Source: CAYUQT01 sp964446835 (GTDB lineage: Bacteria; Planctomycetota; Phycisphaerae; UBA1845; JAFGLZ01). Taken from it: 64,000 nucleotides of DNA. Location: the NCBI GenBank assembly GCA_964446835.1, contig CAYUQT010000021.1:1-64000 (forward strand). The letters run 5' to 3'. Below are positions 35,869 through 44,987 of this stretch, piece after piece (positions within the stretch are counted from its first letter, which is position 1; every line of letters starts with the position of its first letter). A model generated the notes under the pieces. It saw nothing but the letters and a program-made list of their open reading frames with translations, was not told where the DNA came from and did no database searches. The translations under genes and the position numbers were made by a program.

Positions 35869-37158
35869 ATGACGGCAATCATGCCGAGATCCGCGTGGGT
35901 CGGTCCGCTGATCAGTTGCCTGATCGCAACGTCCGCATTCGCCTGCCGGTATTCCGTTCGTGACGTCGGGTTCGTCGAGATGGGCGACCCCCCCTATCGT
36001 CTCATTGTGATCGTTCGAGACGACACCCCTGCCGAGTGGGTGAAGGTGTGTGAACGGGCCTCCTACTCAGCTCTCCTGGACAGCAATGTGAGATTCAGCA
36101 TGGCCAATCCGGACCGGCAGAAGGATCACGAGGTCACGCGACACATCGATCCTCGGCAGCAGCTCTCGTCGCCTGCCGCAATTCTGCTCTCGCCTCAGGG
36201 AGGGTCCCTGCGGCTGGCCCCGCCGCCTGCCGCGAACGACGACACGGCCATGGCATCGTGGCTGGAGAGCGCCGTGGTCTCGCCCACCCGTATCGAGCTG
36301 ATCCGGGCCACCGTCGAGGCCTACTGCGCGATTCTCCTGATCGAGGGTGACGTCGCCTCGGAGAACCGGAAGGCAGTAGAGGCGATCGGCGCGGCCATTG
36401 AGGAGACCCACAAGGCGATGGGAAATCTGCCGAAGCCCATCACCAACCCGCCGCAACTCGTTCGCGTATCGGCAAGTCATCGCCCGCGGGAGAACGTTCT
36501 GCTCTGGAGCCTCGGGGCAGATGCATCGGCCATCGCACAACCGTCCGCGACAGTCATCTATGGCCGCGGGCGCCGGATCGGACCCGTCTTCAAGGCCTCG
36601 GCAATCACACAGGCCTCGTTGCTCGGCGTCGTGTCGCTCGTGGGCGAATCCTGTGAGTGCGGCATCGATCGCCAGCAGATGCTTGGCGTGATGGTTCCGT
36701 TGCGATGGGAAGACGCCGTGCGGGCCCGAGCGACTCGAATCCTGGGCTTCGATCCGGAGAATCCCATGGTCAGAACCGAGGTCGCCCAGATCCTCTCCAT
36801 GGGCCAAGGCCGGCCGACGAGTCAGCAGGGGCGTGACGAACTCGAACTGATGGGCTACAGTGAACAAGTCATCGAGTTCCGATCGGACTCGAACGACGCC
36901 GCTACCAACGGCAACCCGGCAGAGAGGGACGGGGCGGCCACGCCGACCGAAACTCAACCGGAGGCATCCGAATCGAAGCCGGCACCGTCTGCCTTGGAAG
37001 CCGCTGGCGAGGTCAGGACATTGCCCGCTGTCGACGGGAAGAGTCGCCAGGCTCAGCCGAGTGTCAGTTCGGTGTGGTGGGTCGGTGGCTCCCTGGCGAT
37101 CGCGATTCTCGTAGGTGGCGTATTCATCATTCTCTGGGCCCAGCGGAGGGCGGCATGA
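35869..37158 (+). CDS. Secreted protein with C-terminal membrane anchor, function unknown
   Basis: This 429-residue protein has a signal peptide (SAWVGPLISCLIATSAFA) and a C-terminal membrane helix (GGSLAIAILVGGVFIILW) ending in RRAA, so most of it lies outside the membrane. Features are CRYSVRDVGFVEMG at the mature start, an acidic Pro/Ala-rich linker before the anchor and a CEC motif near residue 264. I do not recognise the family. The stop overlaps the start of the permease gene by four bases (ATGA), so it is most likely part of that transport system. The start at 35869 follows GGGGA. Confidence 0.75.
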   Translation: MTAIMPRSAWVGPLISCLIATSAFACRYSVRDVGFVEMGDPPYRLIVIVRDDTPAEWVKVCERASYSALLDSNVRFSMANPDRQKDHEVTRHIDPRQQLSSPAAILLSPQGGSLRLAPPPAANDDTAMASWLESAVVSPTRIELIRATVEAYCAILLIEGDVASENRKAVEAIGAAIEETHKAMGNLPKPITNPPQLVRVSASHRPRENVLLWSLGADASAIAQPSATVIYGRGRRIGPVFKASAITQASLLGVVSLVGESCECGIDRQQMLGVMVPLRWEDAVRARATRILGFDPENPMVRTEVAQILSMGQGRPTSQQGRDELELMGYSEQVIEFRSDSNDAATNGNPAERDGAATPTETQPEASESKPAPSALEAAGEVRTLPAVDGKSRQAQPSVSSVWWVGGSLAIAILVGGVFIILWAQRRAA

Positions 37159-38300
37159 CGACGTATGCCCTGATCCTCAAGGAGATTCGCCATCGGAAGG
37201 TGAACTTCCTGCTGGGTACGCTCGGGGTCGCAGTGGCCGTCACGCTCTTCGTCTTCTTCGTCACGGCAGCGGACGCCTCGCGACGTGAGACTGCCCGCCT
37301 GATGCGCGACATCGGCCTGAACCTGCGAATCATTCCCAAGAACACCGACATGAATAGATTCTGGGCGTCAGGCTTCAGCGACCAGACGATGCCGGAGGCC
37401 TTTATCGATCGGCTGGCCTCGCAGCGGGGGCTCCTCTACACCCACCTTCAGGCCACCCTTCAGAGGCGAATCGAATGGCGCAACCGCCAGGTCATCCTCA
37501 CCGGAATCCGCCCGGAAGTATCGCCCCCGGACCGCCCCGAATCCCCCATGACCTTCAAGGTCGAGCCGGGGACGGTATACGTCGGCTTCGAGTTGGCCCG
37601 CGAGTTCACCCTCAAGAAGGACCAGCCCATCGAACTCGGCGGGAAGACGCTGCGGATCGAACGCTGCCTGTCCGAGACCGGCAGCGATGACGACATTCGC
37701 GTGTACGGGCACCTTCGCGACGTGCAGGACGTGCTGAAGCTCTCCGGCCAGATCAACGAGATCCGGGCCCTGAACTGCCTCTGCCTCAATGTGAACCAGG
37801 ATCCGATCATCGCGCTGCGCGAGCAGCTCGATCGCGTATTGCCCGACACCAAGGTCATTCAGATGAAGGCCATTGCCGACGCCCGCGAGAACCAGCGGCG
37901 GATGATCGAGCGATATCTGGGACTGATCCTGCCGTTCGTACTGGTCCTGACCGTGGTGTGGGTCGGCCTGGTGGCAATGGTCAATGTTCGCGAGCGGCGG
38001 CAGGAAATCGGTATCCTTCGCGCGATCGGCCACGGCTCAGGCAAGATTGCCGGGCTCTTCCTGGGCAAAGCGGTGGTGGTCGGGTTGGCCGGGGCTGTCG
38101 TCGGGTTCGCCGTGGGGACGTGCATGGCAATGGTGTTCGGCCCGGACGTCTTTCGAATGGTGTCCAGGACGATCCGCCCGGCCTACGAACTGTTGGGCTG
38201 GTCGATGCTGATCGCCTCGGTGTTCTCGGCCATGGCGAGCTTCATCCCGACCAGTCTGGCGATCACGCAGGATCCGGCGGTCACGTTGAGTCAGGAGTGA
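37155..38300 (+). CDS. FtsX-like ABC transporter permease
   Basis: This 381-residue protein has one N-terminal membrane helix (FLLGTLGVAVAVTLFVFF), a large periplasmic domain (residues about 50-240) and three C-terminal helices with MVNVRERRQEIGILRAIG, the FtsX/MacB-type conserved loop. It belongs to the LolCE/MacB/FtsX class of mechanotransmitting permeases. It overlaps the preceding anchored protein by four bases, and the ATPase gene follows after two bases, so the three form one unit. The transported or moved substrate is not visible. Confidence 0.9.
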   Translation: MTTYALILKEIRHRKVNFLLGTLGVAVAVTLFVFFVTAADASRRETARLMRDIGLNLRIIPKNTDMNRFWASGFSDQTMPEAFIDRLASQRGLLYTHLQATLQRRIEWRNRQVILTGIRPEVSPPDRPESPMTFKVEPGTVYVGFELAREFTLKKDQPIELGGKTLRIERCLSETGSDDDIRVYGHLRDVQDVLKLSGQINEIRALNCLCLNVNQDPIIALREQLDRVLPDTKVIQMKAIADARENQRRMIERYLGLILPFVLVLTVVWVGLVAMVNVRERRQEIGILRAIGHGSGKIAGLFLGKAVVVGLAGAVVGFAVGTCMAMVFGPDVFRMVSRTIRPAYELLGWSMLIASVFSAMASFIPTSLAITQDPAVTLSQE

Positions 38301-38302
38301 GC

Positions 38303-38965
38303 GTGCTTCGACTCGAACACATCGGCAAGGTCTACCGAAGCCGCACTCGGCAGGTGCCGGTGTTGGAAGATGTCAACCTCGACATCGCCGAGGCAGAGTT
38401 CGTCGCCGTCCACGGACCGAGCGGCTGCGGCAAAACCACGCTGCTGCTGACGATCGGAGGGATGCTCCGTCCGACATCCGGACGCGTGTCGATCGACGGC
38501 AAGGACATCTACGCCCTGGCCGAGCGGCAGCGGACGCGGTTTCGCGCGGAGACCATCGGCTTTGTCTTTCAGATGTTTCACCTCGTGCCGCACCTGACCG
38601 TCGTCGAGAATGTGCTGCTGCCTGCCTCGGTAGGCGATACCCCCGATTCACGGCGGCGGGCGGGCGAACTGCTGAAGCGGCTGGGCCTTACCGATCGGCG
38701 AGACCACAAACCCGCCGAGCTGAGTACCGGTGAAAGGCAGCGTGTGGCGCTGGCCCGCGCGATGATCGCCCGACCGCGATTGATCCTGGCCGATGAGCCG
38801 ACCGGGAATCTCGACCCCGACAATGCCGCTGAGGTGATGAGGCACCTGGCAGAGTTTCGTCGCGGCGGGGGCGCGGTCGTCGTCGTTACACACGGAACGT
38901 CGGCCGACGAGCATGCAGACCGTGTTCTGGAGCTGAGAAACCGCCGGCTTGAGACGGCGTCCTGA
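38303..38965 (+). CDS. LolD/MacB-type ABC transporter ATPase
   Basis: This 220-residue protein is an ABC ATPase: Walker A GPSGCGKTT, the Q-loop in FVFQMFHLVPHLT, signature LSTGERQRVALARA, Walker B LILADEPTGNLD and the H-loop VVVVTHG. The overall look is LolD/MacB/FtsE-like. Two GTG codons are candidates; 38303 was chosen because AGGAG at 38293-38297 gives proper spacing. It pairs with the FtsX-type permease just upstream. Confidence 0.95.
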   Translation: MLRLEHIGKVYRSRTRQVPVLEDVNLDIAEAEFVAVHGPSGCGKTTLLLTIGGMLRPTSGRVSIDGKDIYALAERQRTRFRAETIGFVFQMFHLVPHLTVVENVLLPASVGDTPDSRRRAGELLKRLGLTDRRDHKPAELSTGERQRVALARAMIARPRLILADEPTGNLDPDNAAEVMRHLAEFRRGGGAVVVVTHGTSADEHADRVLELRNRRLETAS

Positions 38966-39033
38966 AATGGGCGGATGAGGATAAGGGAGTCATCCCTGAG
39001 TCGTCCGATGGGACCTTCTGGAGAGTACAAGCG

Positions 39034-42000
39034 ATGCAGCGAGAGTATCTGAGCGTCGAAGCGTCGGTACGCGAGAGGAAGCACGGGCCTGCCACCGCCG
39101 CGGTGTGGCTCGCCGCTATGGGACTATTCGCCGGTTCCGTCGGTGCCGCCGACTGGCCGACGTATCGGGCAGACCGGGCTCGATCTGGAATCAGCACGGA
39201 ATCCGTCACGCCCCCGCTCTCGCTGCTGTGGACCTGCACACCAGCCCACGCCCCCAAGCCGGCCTGGCCGAAACCCGCCGAGGAACGGCACCGGATGGAG
39301 TTCGATCGTGCCTACTTCACAACAATCGCGGGCGGATTGGTCTACTACGGCTCGTCGGTGGATGACAAGGTGACCGCCCTCGATGCCGCAACGGGGCAGG
39401 TGAAGTGGGTGTTCTTCGCGCAGGGGCCGGTGCGGTTCGCCCCCTCGATCGCCAACGGCCGCGTCTACGTCGGATCGGATGACGGCTATGTCTACTGCCT
39501 GACAGCCGGCGAGGGCAAGACGATCTGGAAATACCGCCCCGGCCCAAGCGACGAAAGGCTTATCGGCAATGGGCGAATGATATCGCGGTGGCCGATCCGC
39601 ACCAGCGTGCTGGTGGACGGCGGCGTGGTGTACTTCGGCGCAGGCGTGTTTCCGGCCGATGGCTTGTTCGTCTGCGCACTCAAGGCGGAAGACGGCACCG
39701 TTCTCTGGAAGAACGATTCGGTCGACGACAAAACGCACGAGTTGATCTACGGCGGCGTGACAACCCAGGGCTATCTTATCGCCTCGGAGAACAACCTCTA
39801 CGTGCCGGCCGGGCGCGCGATGCCGGTAGCCTTCGACCGGAAGACCGGCAAGTTCCTCTATGTCTGCGATGCGGGTGACAAAACAGGCGGATCGTGGGCA
39901 CTGGTCAGCGGCAATGAACTGATCGCCGGCGTCGACAACTCAGGCACACCCGCCAAGGTCGCCTACAAGGAGGGCGCCGGCACCCCCGATCGAGACTCGT
40001 TCGCGTGGTTCCCTGGAATCGACATGATCGTCGCCCCCGAAATGACCTACATGCTGACCGACAGCGGTGTGTATGCCATCGATCGAAAGTCCTATGCGAC
40101 GATGCGCGAGAAGGCGCGCAGCCTCGGGCATCAGAAACGATCCCTGGCCGGATCGATCAAGATCAACCGAGACCAATTCGCCAAGGCAACCCCGGAGAAA
40201 CGCCGGGAGCTGGACAAACTGACCGCCGAGGCCGGTAAGAAGATCGCCGAGATCGAGGCCGAGACCGAGCGGCTCAAGACCCAGTTGTATGCCTGGAAAC
40301 ACGTCGGCAAGGACCTTCAGGCCATGATTCTGGCCGGCGACGTGATCTTCGTCGGCGGGAAAGGAATCGTCACCGCCCTGAACGGCAAGACGGGTGCCGT
40401 ACTCTGGAACGGCGAGGTCAACGGCACCGCGGTGGGACTGTCGGCAGCGGATCGGCGCATTTGCGTCAGCACGGATCGTGGCGCGATCCACTGCTTCGGA
40501 TCCGTCGCGGACGCCAACGCGAAGGTCGCGCAGAAGCCGACCGCGCCGCCCCAGGGTCCCCGGGAACGGACGTCCACCACTCACGAAGCCATCGCCAAGG
40601 CGATCGTCAAGCAGGCCGGCACCGACAAGGGCTGGTGTCTGATGCTGGGGTGCGGTGACGGCCGGCTGGCTCGCGAACTGGCACGGGCTTCGCAGTACAA
40701 GGTCCTCGGCCTGGAACCCGATCCGACGAGGCTGGCTCAGGCCCGACAAACGCTGGAAGCCGCTGGCCTGCTGGGCGCCCGGGTGGCCGTCGAGCCGTGG
40801 ACTCTGGCGGTGCTGCCGGACTACTTTGCCAACGTCATCGTCTCCGACGAGCCAATGACCGCCAAAACGCTCACCGCCTCGTCGCAACAGGTTCTTCGCG
40901 TACTTCGACCGTTCGGCGGAACGGTATACCTCGGCCGGCCGAAGGGTACGTCCGGCAGTCCGAACGAGGAGGAATGGACCCCGCTGGCAAACGCGCTCAA
41001 GACCGCCGGGCTCGGTGACGTTCGACTCTCCAAGGAAGAGGGCCTCTGGGTTATCGGTGTTCGCGGCAGGCTCGAAGGGGCCGGGGCCTGGACCCAGCTC
41101 TACGCCGGTCCGCACAACACCGCCTGCTCGAACGATATGTTAGCCGTTGCACCGTTCAATACGCTCTGGTTTGGGGAGCCGGGACCGGAATCCATGGTCG
41201 AACGCCACGCACGTAACACGAGTCCCGTCGCAGGCAACGGTCGACTGTACATCCAGGGAGAAGAGGTGCTGACGGGCATCGATGCCTATAACGGCACGAT
41301 CCTGTGGAAGCGGGCAATCCCTGGGGCGGTCCGCGTTCGTGTCGATGTGGACGGCGGAAACCTGACCCTGCGGGATGACACACTCTATGTGGCCGCGGAG
41401 GACAAGTGCTATCAGATCGAAGGTCAGACCGGCAAGGTTCTGCGCGTCTACGAACTCCCACCGGCATCCGATGGGGGGCCGCGGCGATGGGGCTATCTGG
41501 CAGCCGCTGGTGATGTGGTGCTGGGTTCCGCCGCCTTTCCACTGAAGCGCGACTATGCGGCGATCTGGAAATCGCTCGTTAAAGACACACAGTGGAAGGA
41601 CCCGGCCGATGTCCCGCCGGAACACGCCGCGGCGCTCGAGCGCCTCAAGGCCAAGTATCCCGTTCCCGACGCGCTGGCCCGAGCCGAACTCCAGCGATCG
41701 GGCGAGCTCTGGCACTCAGTGACGGACTTCCCGGCCTGGGGCAGTGAGAAGGGTCCGAAAGATTCGGTGACCACCCGGATGATGGTCAGCGACATCGTCT
41801 TTGCGATCCAGCCGGGCAAGGCGGATTCGCCCTTGTGGGTCTATCGCGGGCAGAAGATCCCGCAGATATCGATCACCGTCGGTGACGGCGTCGTCTACTT
41901 CCTGGACAACGGCGTGACCGCCGAACAGAAGTCCGCCGCGATCAGTGAGAAGCGATCGCTCATCGCCAAGGGCTCCTACGAAGTGGGCGACGAGGCCAAT

Positions 42001-43671
42001 GCCGGCAAGGATATCGAGGATGTGCGGCTCCTGGTCGCCCTGGATCTGGCGACAGGCAAGAAACTATGGTCTAAGCCGATCGACCTGACGGGCTGCGGCG
42101 GCGACAAGGTGGGGACGGCCTATCAGGACGGGCTGCTCGCGTTCTTCGGACACTTCAGCAACCATGACAAGAAGCTCTTCGCCGACAACTCGCTTCGCTG
42201 GCGGCGGATCACCACGATTCAGGCCAAAACCGGTGACGTGATCTGGTCGAGGCCTCTGAACTACCTCCGGCGGCCCGTGATCGTCGGCGACACGATCATC
42301 ATCGAGCCGCGAGCCTGCGAACTGCGAACCGGCAAGATCCTGATGCGTCCGCATCCGATCTCCGGCGAGCCGGTACCATGGGAATTCCTCAGACCCGGAC
42401 ACAGTTGCAGCGTCACATCGGCCTCGCCGAACTGCATCTACTACCGCTCCTATTGTGGAGCCATCTATGACCTCAAGCGTGATGCCGGGGTGAGTCTGTT
42501 CGGCAGCATTCGCCCCGGGTGCTGGCTGAACATGGTTGCGGCCAACGGCCTTCTCATGATGCCGGAATACAGCTCGGGCTGCACCTGTTCGTTCCCGGTG
42601 CGATGCTCGGTCGCGATGAAGCCGGCATCGAAGCTGCCGGACGCCGGGTGGACCGTGTTCGTGACGCACGGACCGGAAACGCCGGCGCGGCATCTGGCAA
42701 TCAACTTTGGGGCACCCGGCGATCGACGCGACGAATCCGGCACGATGTGGCTTGCCTGGCCGCGTCCGAAGGCCGATTACGGCGTGAGGTTCCCGCTCGA
42801 TCAGTCCATCCTGCCGAACATGGGGTACTACTGCCAGGACGTCGGGAACACCTCTGTGGGCGGCACGACGGCCCCCTGGCTGTTCACCTCCGGTTGCACG
42901 GGGCTGACCCGATGTGAGTTGACGCTGGTCGACAACATCTGGTCCGAGGGGCCTGGCACCTACACCGTTCGCCTGGGATTCGCCGCCCCGGCTGAAGATG
43001 CCCCTGCCCGGCGCGTCTTCGACATCAAGCTGCAGGATCGCGTGGTGTTGAAGGGCTTCGACATCGCGCAGGCCGCCGGCGGTGTCGGTAAGGCAATCGT
43101 GAAGGAGTTCAAAGGGATACCCGTCGCGAGCCGCCTCAAGCTCGAGTTGGTTGCCACAGCGACCGGCGCAACGGCGGCCCAGGCCCCACTGATCAACTGT
43201 ATGGAAGCGGTGCGAGAGGACGGATTGCCCATCGAGACCCGCGTGCAGGCCAAGCCTCTGTCGGAACAGGAGGCAAACGCCCTGCTGGCCGACGCAAAGA
43301 CCCGCCTCGACGGAAAGAAGACCGACGAGGCCATGGGGCTGTTTCACACCCTTCTCGACGGTGCGCCGTCGGTTGGTCTCAAGGTGGCAGCGATGGAGGG
43401 TTTGGCGTCGATCGGTAGCGCAAAGTCGCTGAACCGAATCGCACTCTATTGCAGGGACACCTCGCCGATCCTCCACAACTACCAGACGCCAACGGATGAG
43501 CTTCGTGTGGCCGGCGCCAAGGCACTGGTGGCCATTGCCGTCAACACGGCCGGCGAGAGCAAAGACCGATCGGTCCGCATGCTCCGCCATGCCAAGTCGC
43601 TGACCGCCAATGCCGCCGTTCGACAGCGCGTGGCCGAAGCCCTGGCCAGACTGGGGGTCAAGGAGGGCTGA
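39034..43671 (+). CDS. Exported PQQ-type propeller/methyltransferase/propeller fusion protein
   Basis: This 1545-residue protein is a multidomain fusion. It has an export signal (AAVWLAAMGLFAGSVGA), a first PQQ-like beta-propeller (residues about 40-490; DKVTALDAATGQVKWVF, LFVCALKAEDGTVLWK) interrupted by a coiled coil at about 350-430, a class I methyltransferase-like domain at about 515-665 with SAM motif LGCGDG at 538-543, a second propeller at about 680-1280 (LTGIDAYNGTILWKRA), a malectin-like carbohydrate-binding part near 1290-1395 and a C-terminal HEAT/TPR-like repeat. A SAM-dependent domain outside the cytoplasm would be odd. The gene follows the ABC ATPase by 68 bases, with GGAGAG before the start. 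Confidence 0.88.
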   Translation: MQREYLSVEASVRERKHGPATAAVWLAAMGLFAGSVGAADWPTYRADRARSGISTESVTPPLSLLWTCTPAHAPKPAWPKPAEERHRMEFDRAYFTTIAGGLVYYGSSVDDKVTALDAATGQVKWVFFAQGPVRFAPSIANGRVYVGSDDGYVYCLTAGEGKTIWKYRPGPSDERLIGNGRMISRWPIRTSVLVDGGVVYFGAGVFPADGLFVCALKAEDGTVLWKNDSVDDKTHELIYGGVTTQGYLIASENNLYVPAGRAMPVAFDRKTGKFLYVCDAGDKTGGSWALVSGNELIAGVDNSGTPAKVAYKEGAGTPDRDSFAWFPGIDMIVAPEMTYMLTDSGVYAIDRKSYATMREKARSLGHQKRSLAGSIKINRDQFAKATPEKRRELDKLTAEAGKKIAEIEAETERLKTQLYAWKHVGKDLQAMILAGDVIFVGGKGIVTALNGKTGAVLWNGEVNGTAVGLSAADRRICVSTDRGAIHCFGSVADANAKVAQKPTAPPQGPRERTSTTHEAIAKAIVKQAGTDKGWCLMLGCGDGRLARELARASQYKVLGLEPDPTRLAQARQTLEAAGLLGARVAVEPWTLAVLPDYFANVIVSDEPMTAKTLTASSQQVLRVLRPFGGTVYLGRPKGTSGSPNEEEWTPLANALKTAGLGDVRLSKEEGLWVIGVRGRLEGAGAWTQLYAGPHNTACSNDMLAVAPFNTLWFGEPGPESMVERHARNTSPVAGNGRLYIQGEEVLTGIDAYNGTILWKRAIPGAVRVRVDVDGGNLTLRDDTLYVAAEDKCYQIEGQTGKVLRVYELPPASDGGPRRWGYLAAAGDVVLGSAAFPLKRDYAAIWKSLVKDTQWKDPADVPPEHAAALERLKAKYPVPDALARAELQRSGELWHSVTDFPAWGSEKGPKDSVTTRMMVSDIVFAIQPGKADSPLWVYRGQKIPQISITVGDGVVYFLDNGVTAEQKSAAISEKRSLIAKGSYEVGDEANAGKDIEDVRLLVALDLATGKKLWSKPIDLTGCGGDKVGTAYQDGLLAFFGHFSNHDKKLFADNSLRWRRITTIQAKTGDVIWSRPLNYLRRPVIVGDTIIIEPRACELRTGKILMRPHPISGEPVPWEFLRPGHSCSVTSASPNCIYYRSYCGAIYDLKRDAGVSLFGSIRPGCWLNMVAANGLLMMPEYSSGCTCSFPVRCSVAMKPASKLPDAGWTVFVTHGPETPARHLAINFGAPGDRRDESGTMWLAWPRPKADYGVRFPLDQSILPNMGYYCQDVGNTSVGGTTAPWLFTSGCTGLTRCELTLVDNIWSEGPGTYTVRLGFAAPAEDAPARRVFDIKLQDRVVLKGFDIAQAAGGVGKAIVKEFKGIPVASRLKLELVATATGATAAQAPLINCMEAVREDGLPIETRVQAKPLSEQEANALLADAKTRLDGKKTDEAMGLFHTLLDGAPSVGLKVAAMEGLASIGSAKSLNRIALYCRDTSPILHNYQTPTDELRVAGAKALVAIAVNTAGESKDRSVRMLRHAKSLTANAAVRQRVAEALARLGVKEG

Positions 43672-43734
43672 CGTTGTCGGGGCCTTGTTTGATAGCCAAA
43701 CACTGACTCCGCCGACAACAGTGGAGAATCCGCA

Positions 43735-44928
43735 ATGAGCGAATCCGCCTCTCGACGTTCGTTCCTTCAAACCCTCGGTTGGGGCGCGGCCGCCCTGGGG
43801 CTGGAGCAATCCACCCGCGCCGAAGACAAGCCAATCCAGGGTTTCGAGAAGGCTGCGACCAGCCCGGACGCCTCAAAAGGCTGGACCCCGATCTCCGATC
43901 GCAAGATTCGTGTCGGCATCGTCGGATACGGTGTCTGCCGGTTCGGGGCGGCGTTCGGCTTTCAGAATCATCCGAACGTGCAGGTGACGGCCGTCAGTGA
44001 TCTGTTTCCCGACCGGTGCGCCGCCCTGGCCAAGGCATGCCGCTGCGAGAAGACCTACCCCTCGCTCGAAGAACTGGTCAAGGACGACACTCTTGAAGCC
44101 GTGTTCGTGGCCACTGACGCCCCAAGTCACCCCCGGCACTGCATCGAGGTCCTGAAACATGGCAAGCACGTGGCCTCGGCGGTTCCGGCGGCCTACGGCT
44201 CGCTCGAAGATGCCGACAGGCTCTTCGAGGCCGTGCGAAGCAACGGCCGGAAGTACATGATGTTCGAGACGTCTTACTTCCACGAGGATCTGCACGCCAT
44301 GCGGCAGATCTACAACGCAGGCGGCTTCGGCAAGCTCATCTACTCCGAGGGCGAATACTATCACTACACGCAGCAGCCCATCGACTCATACAAGAAATGG
44401 CGGACCGGCAGCCCGCCGCAGTGGTACCCGACGCATTCAAATGCCTATTATGTCGGCGTGACGGCGGGGAGCTTCACAGAGGTATCCTGCATGGGAATGC
44501 CCAGCCAGTTCGAGTGGCTCCAGCCGGCCACGAACCGCTACAAGAATCCCTTCGGCACCGAGGTCGCCCTGTTCCGCACGAGCGAAGGCGGCATGGCGCG
44601 AATGGTCGTCAGCAAGGACACCCCCGGAAAGGGGGGCGAGATGGGCCGAATCCGCGGGCAACGAGGCTCGTTCTACGGCAGCTACGAGGGGCTCGAAAAG
44701 AACCTGCCGCCGACCAGGCGCCCGCCGCTGCCCCCCGGTGTTGAAGCTGGCGGCCACGGCGGATCCCACGGCCACCTCATGAACGAGTTCGTGACCGCCA
44801 TCCTCAAAGACCGCAAGCCCCTGGTCGACATTGCCCAGGCGCTCAATATGACCGTTGCAGGTATCGTGGCCCACCAGTCCGCCCTGAAAGATGGCGAACG
44901 CTTGAAGATTCCGCAGTACACGTTGTAG
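43735..44928 (+). CDS. Tat-exported Gfo/Idh/MocA-family oxidoreductase
   Basis: This 397-residue protein has a twin-arginine signal (ASRRSFLQTLGWGAAALGL) and a Gfo/Idh/MocA fold: the nucleotide-binding GIVGYGVCRFGAAFG, AVFVATDAPSHP and the C-terminal alpha/beta domain. The usual catalytic EKP motif is replaced by SAVPA, so the conserved Lys is missing, a variant common in exported planctomycete members. The substrate is unknown, likely a sugar or a glycan oxidation product. It lies 63 bases after the PQQ fusion gene, with GGAGA upstream, and probably ends that operon. Confidence 0.88.
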   Translation: MSESASRRSFLQTLGWGAAALGLEQSTRAEDKPIQGFEKAATSPDASKGWTPISDRKIRVGIVGYGVCRFGAAFGFQNHPNVQVTAVSDLFPDRCAALAKACRCEKTYPSLEELVKDDTLEAVFVATDAPSHPRHCIEVLKHGKHVASAVPAAYGSLEDADRLFEAVRSNGRKYMMFETSYFHEDLHAMRQIYNAGGFGKLIYSEGEYYHYTQQPIDSYKKWRTGSPPQWYPTHSNAYYVGVTAGSFTEVSCMGMPSQFEWLQPATNRYKNPFGTEVALFRTSEGGMARMVVSKDTPGKGGEMGRIRGQRGSFYGSYEGLEKNLPPTRRPPLPPGVEAGGHGGSHGHLMNEFVTAILKDRKPLVDIAQALNMTVAGIVAHQSALKDGERLKIPQYTL

Positions 44929-44987
44929 AACGCCCATGAGCCGCAGATGGCACACGCACAAGGAAACCAGCCCCCCGCTGTGCGAGC

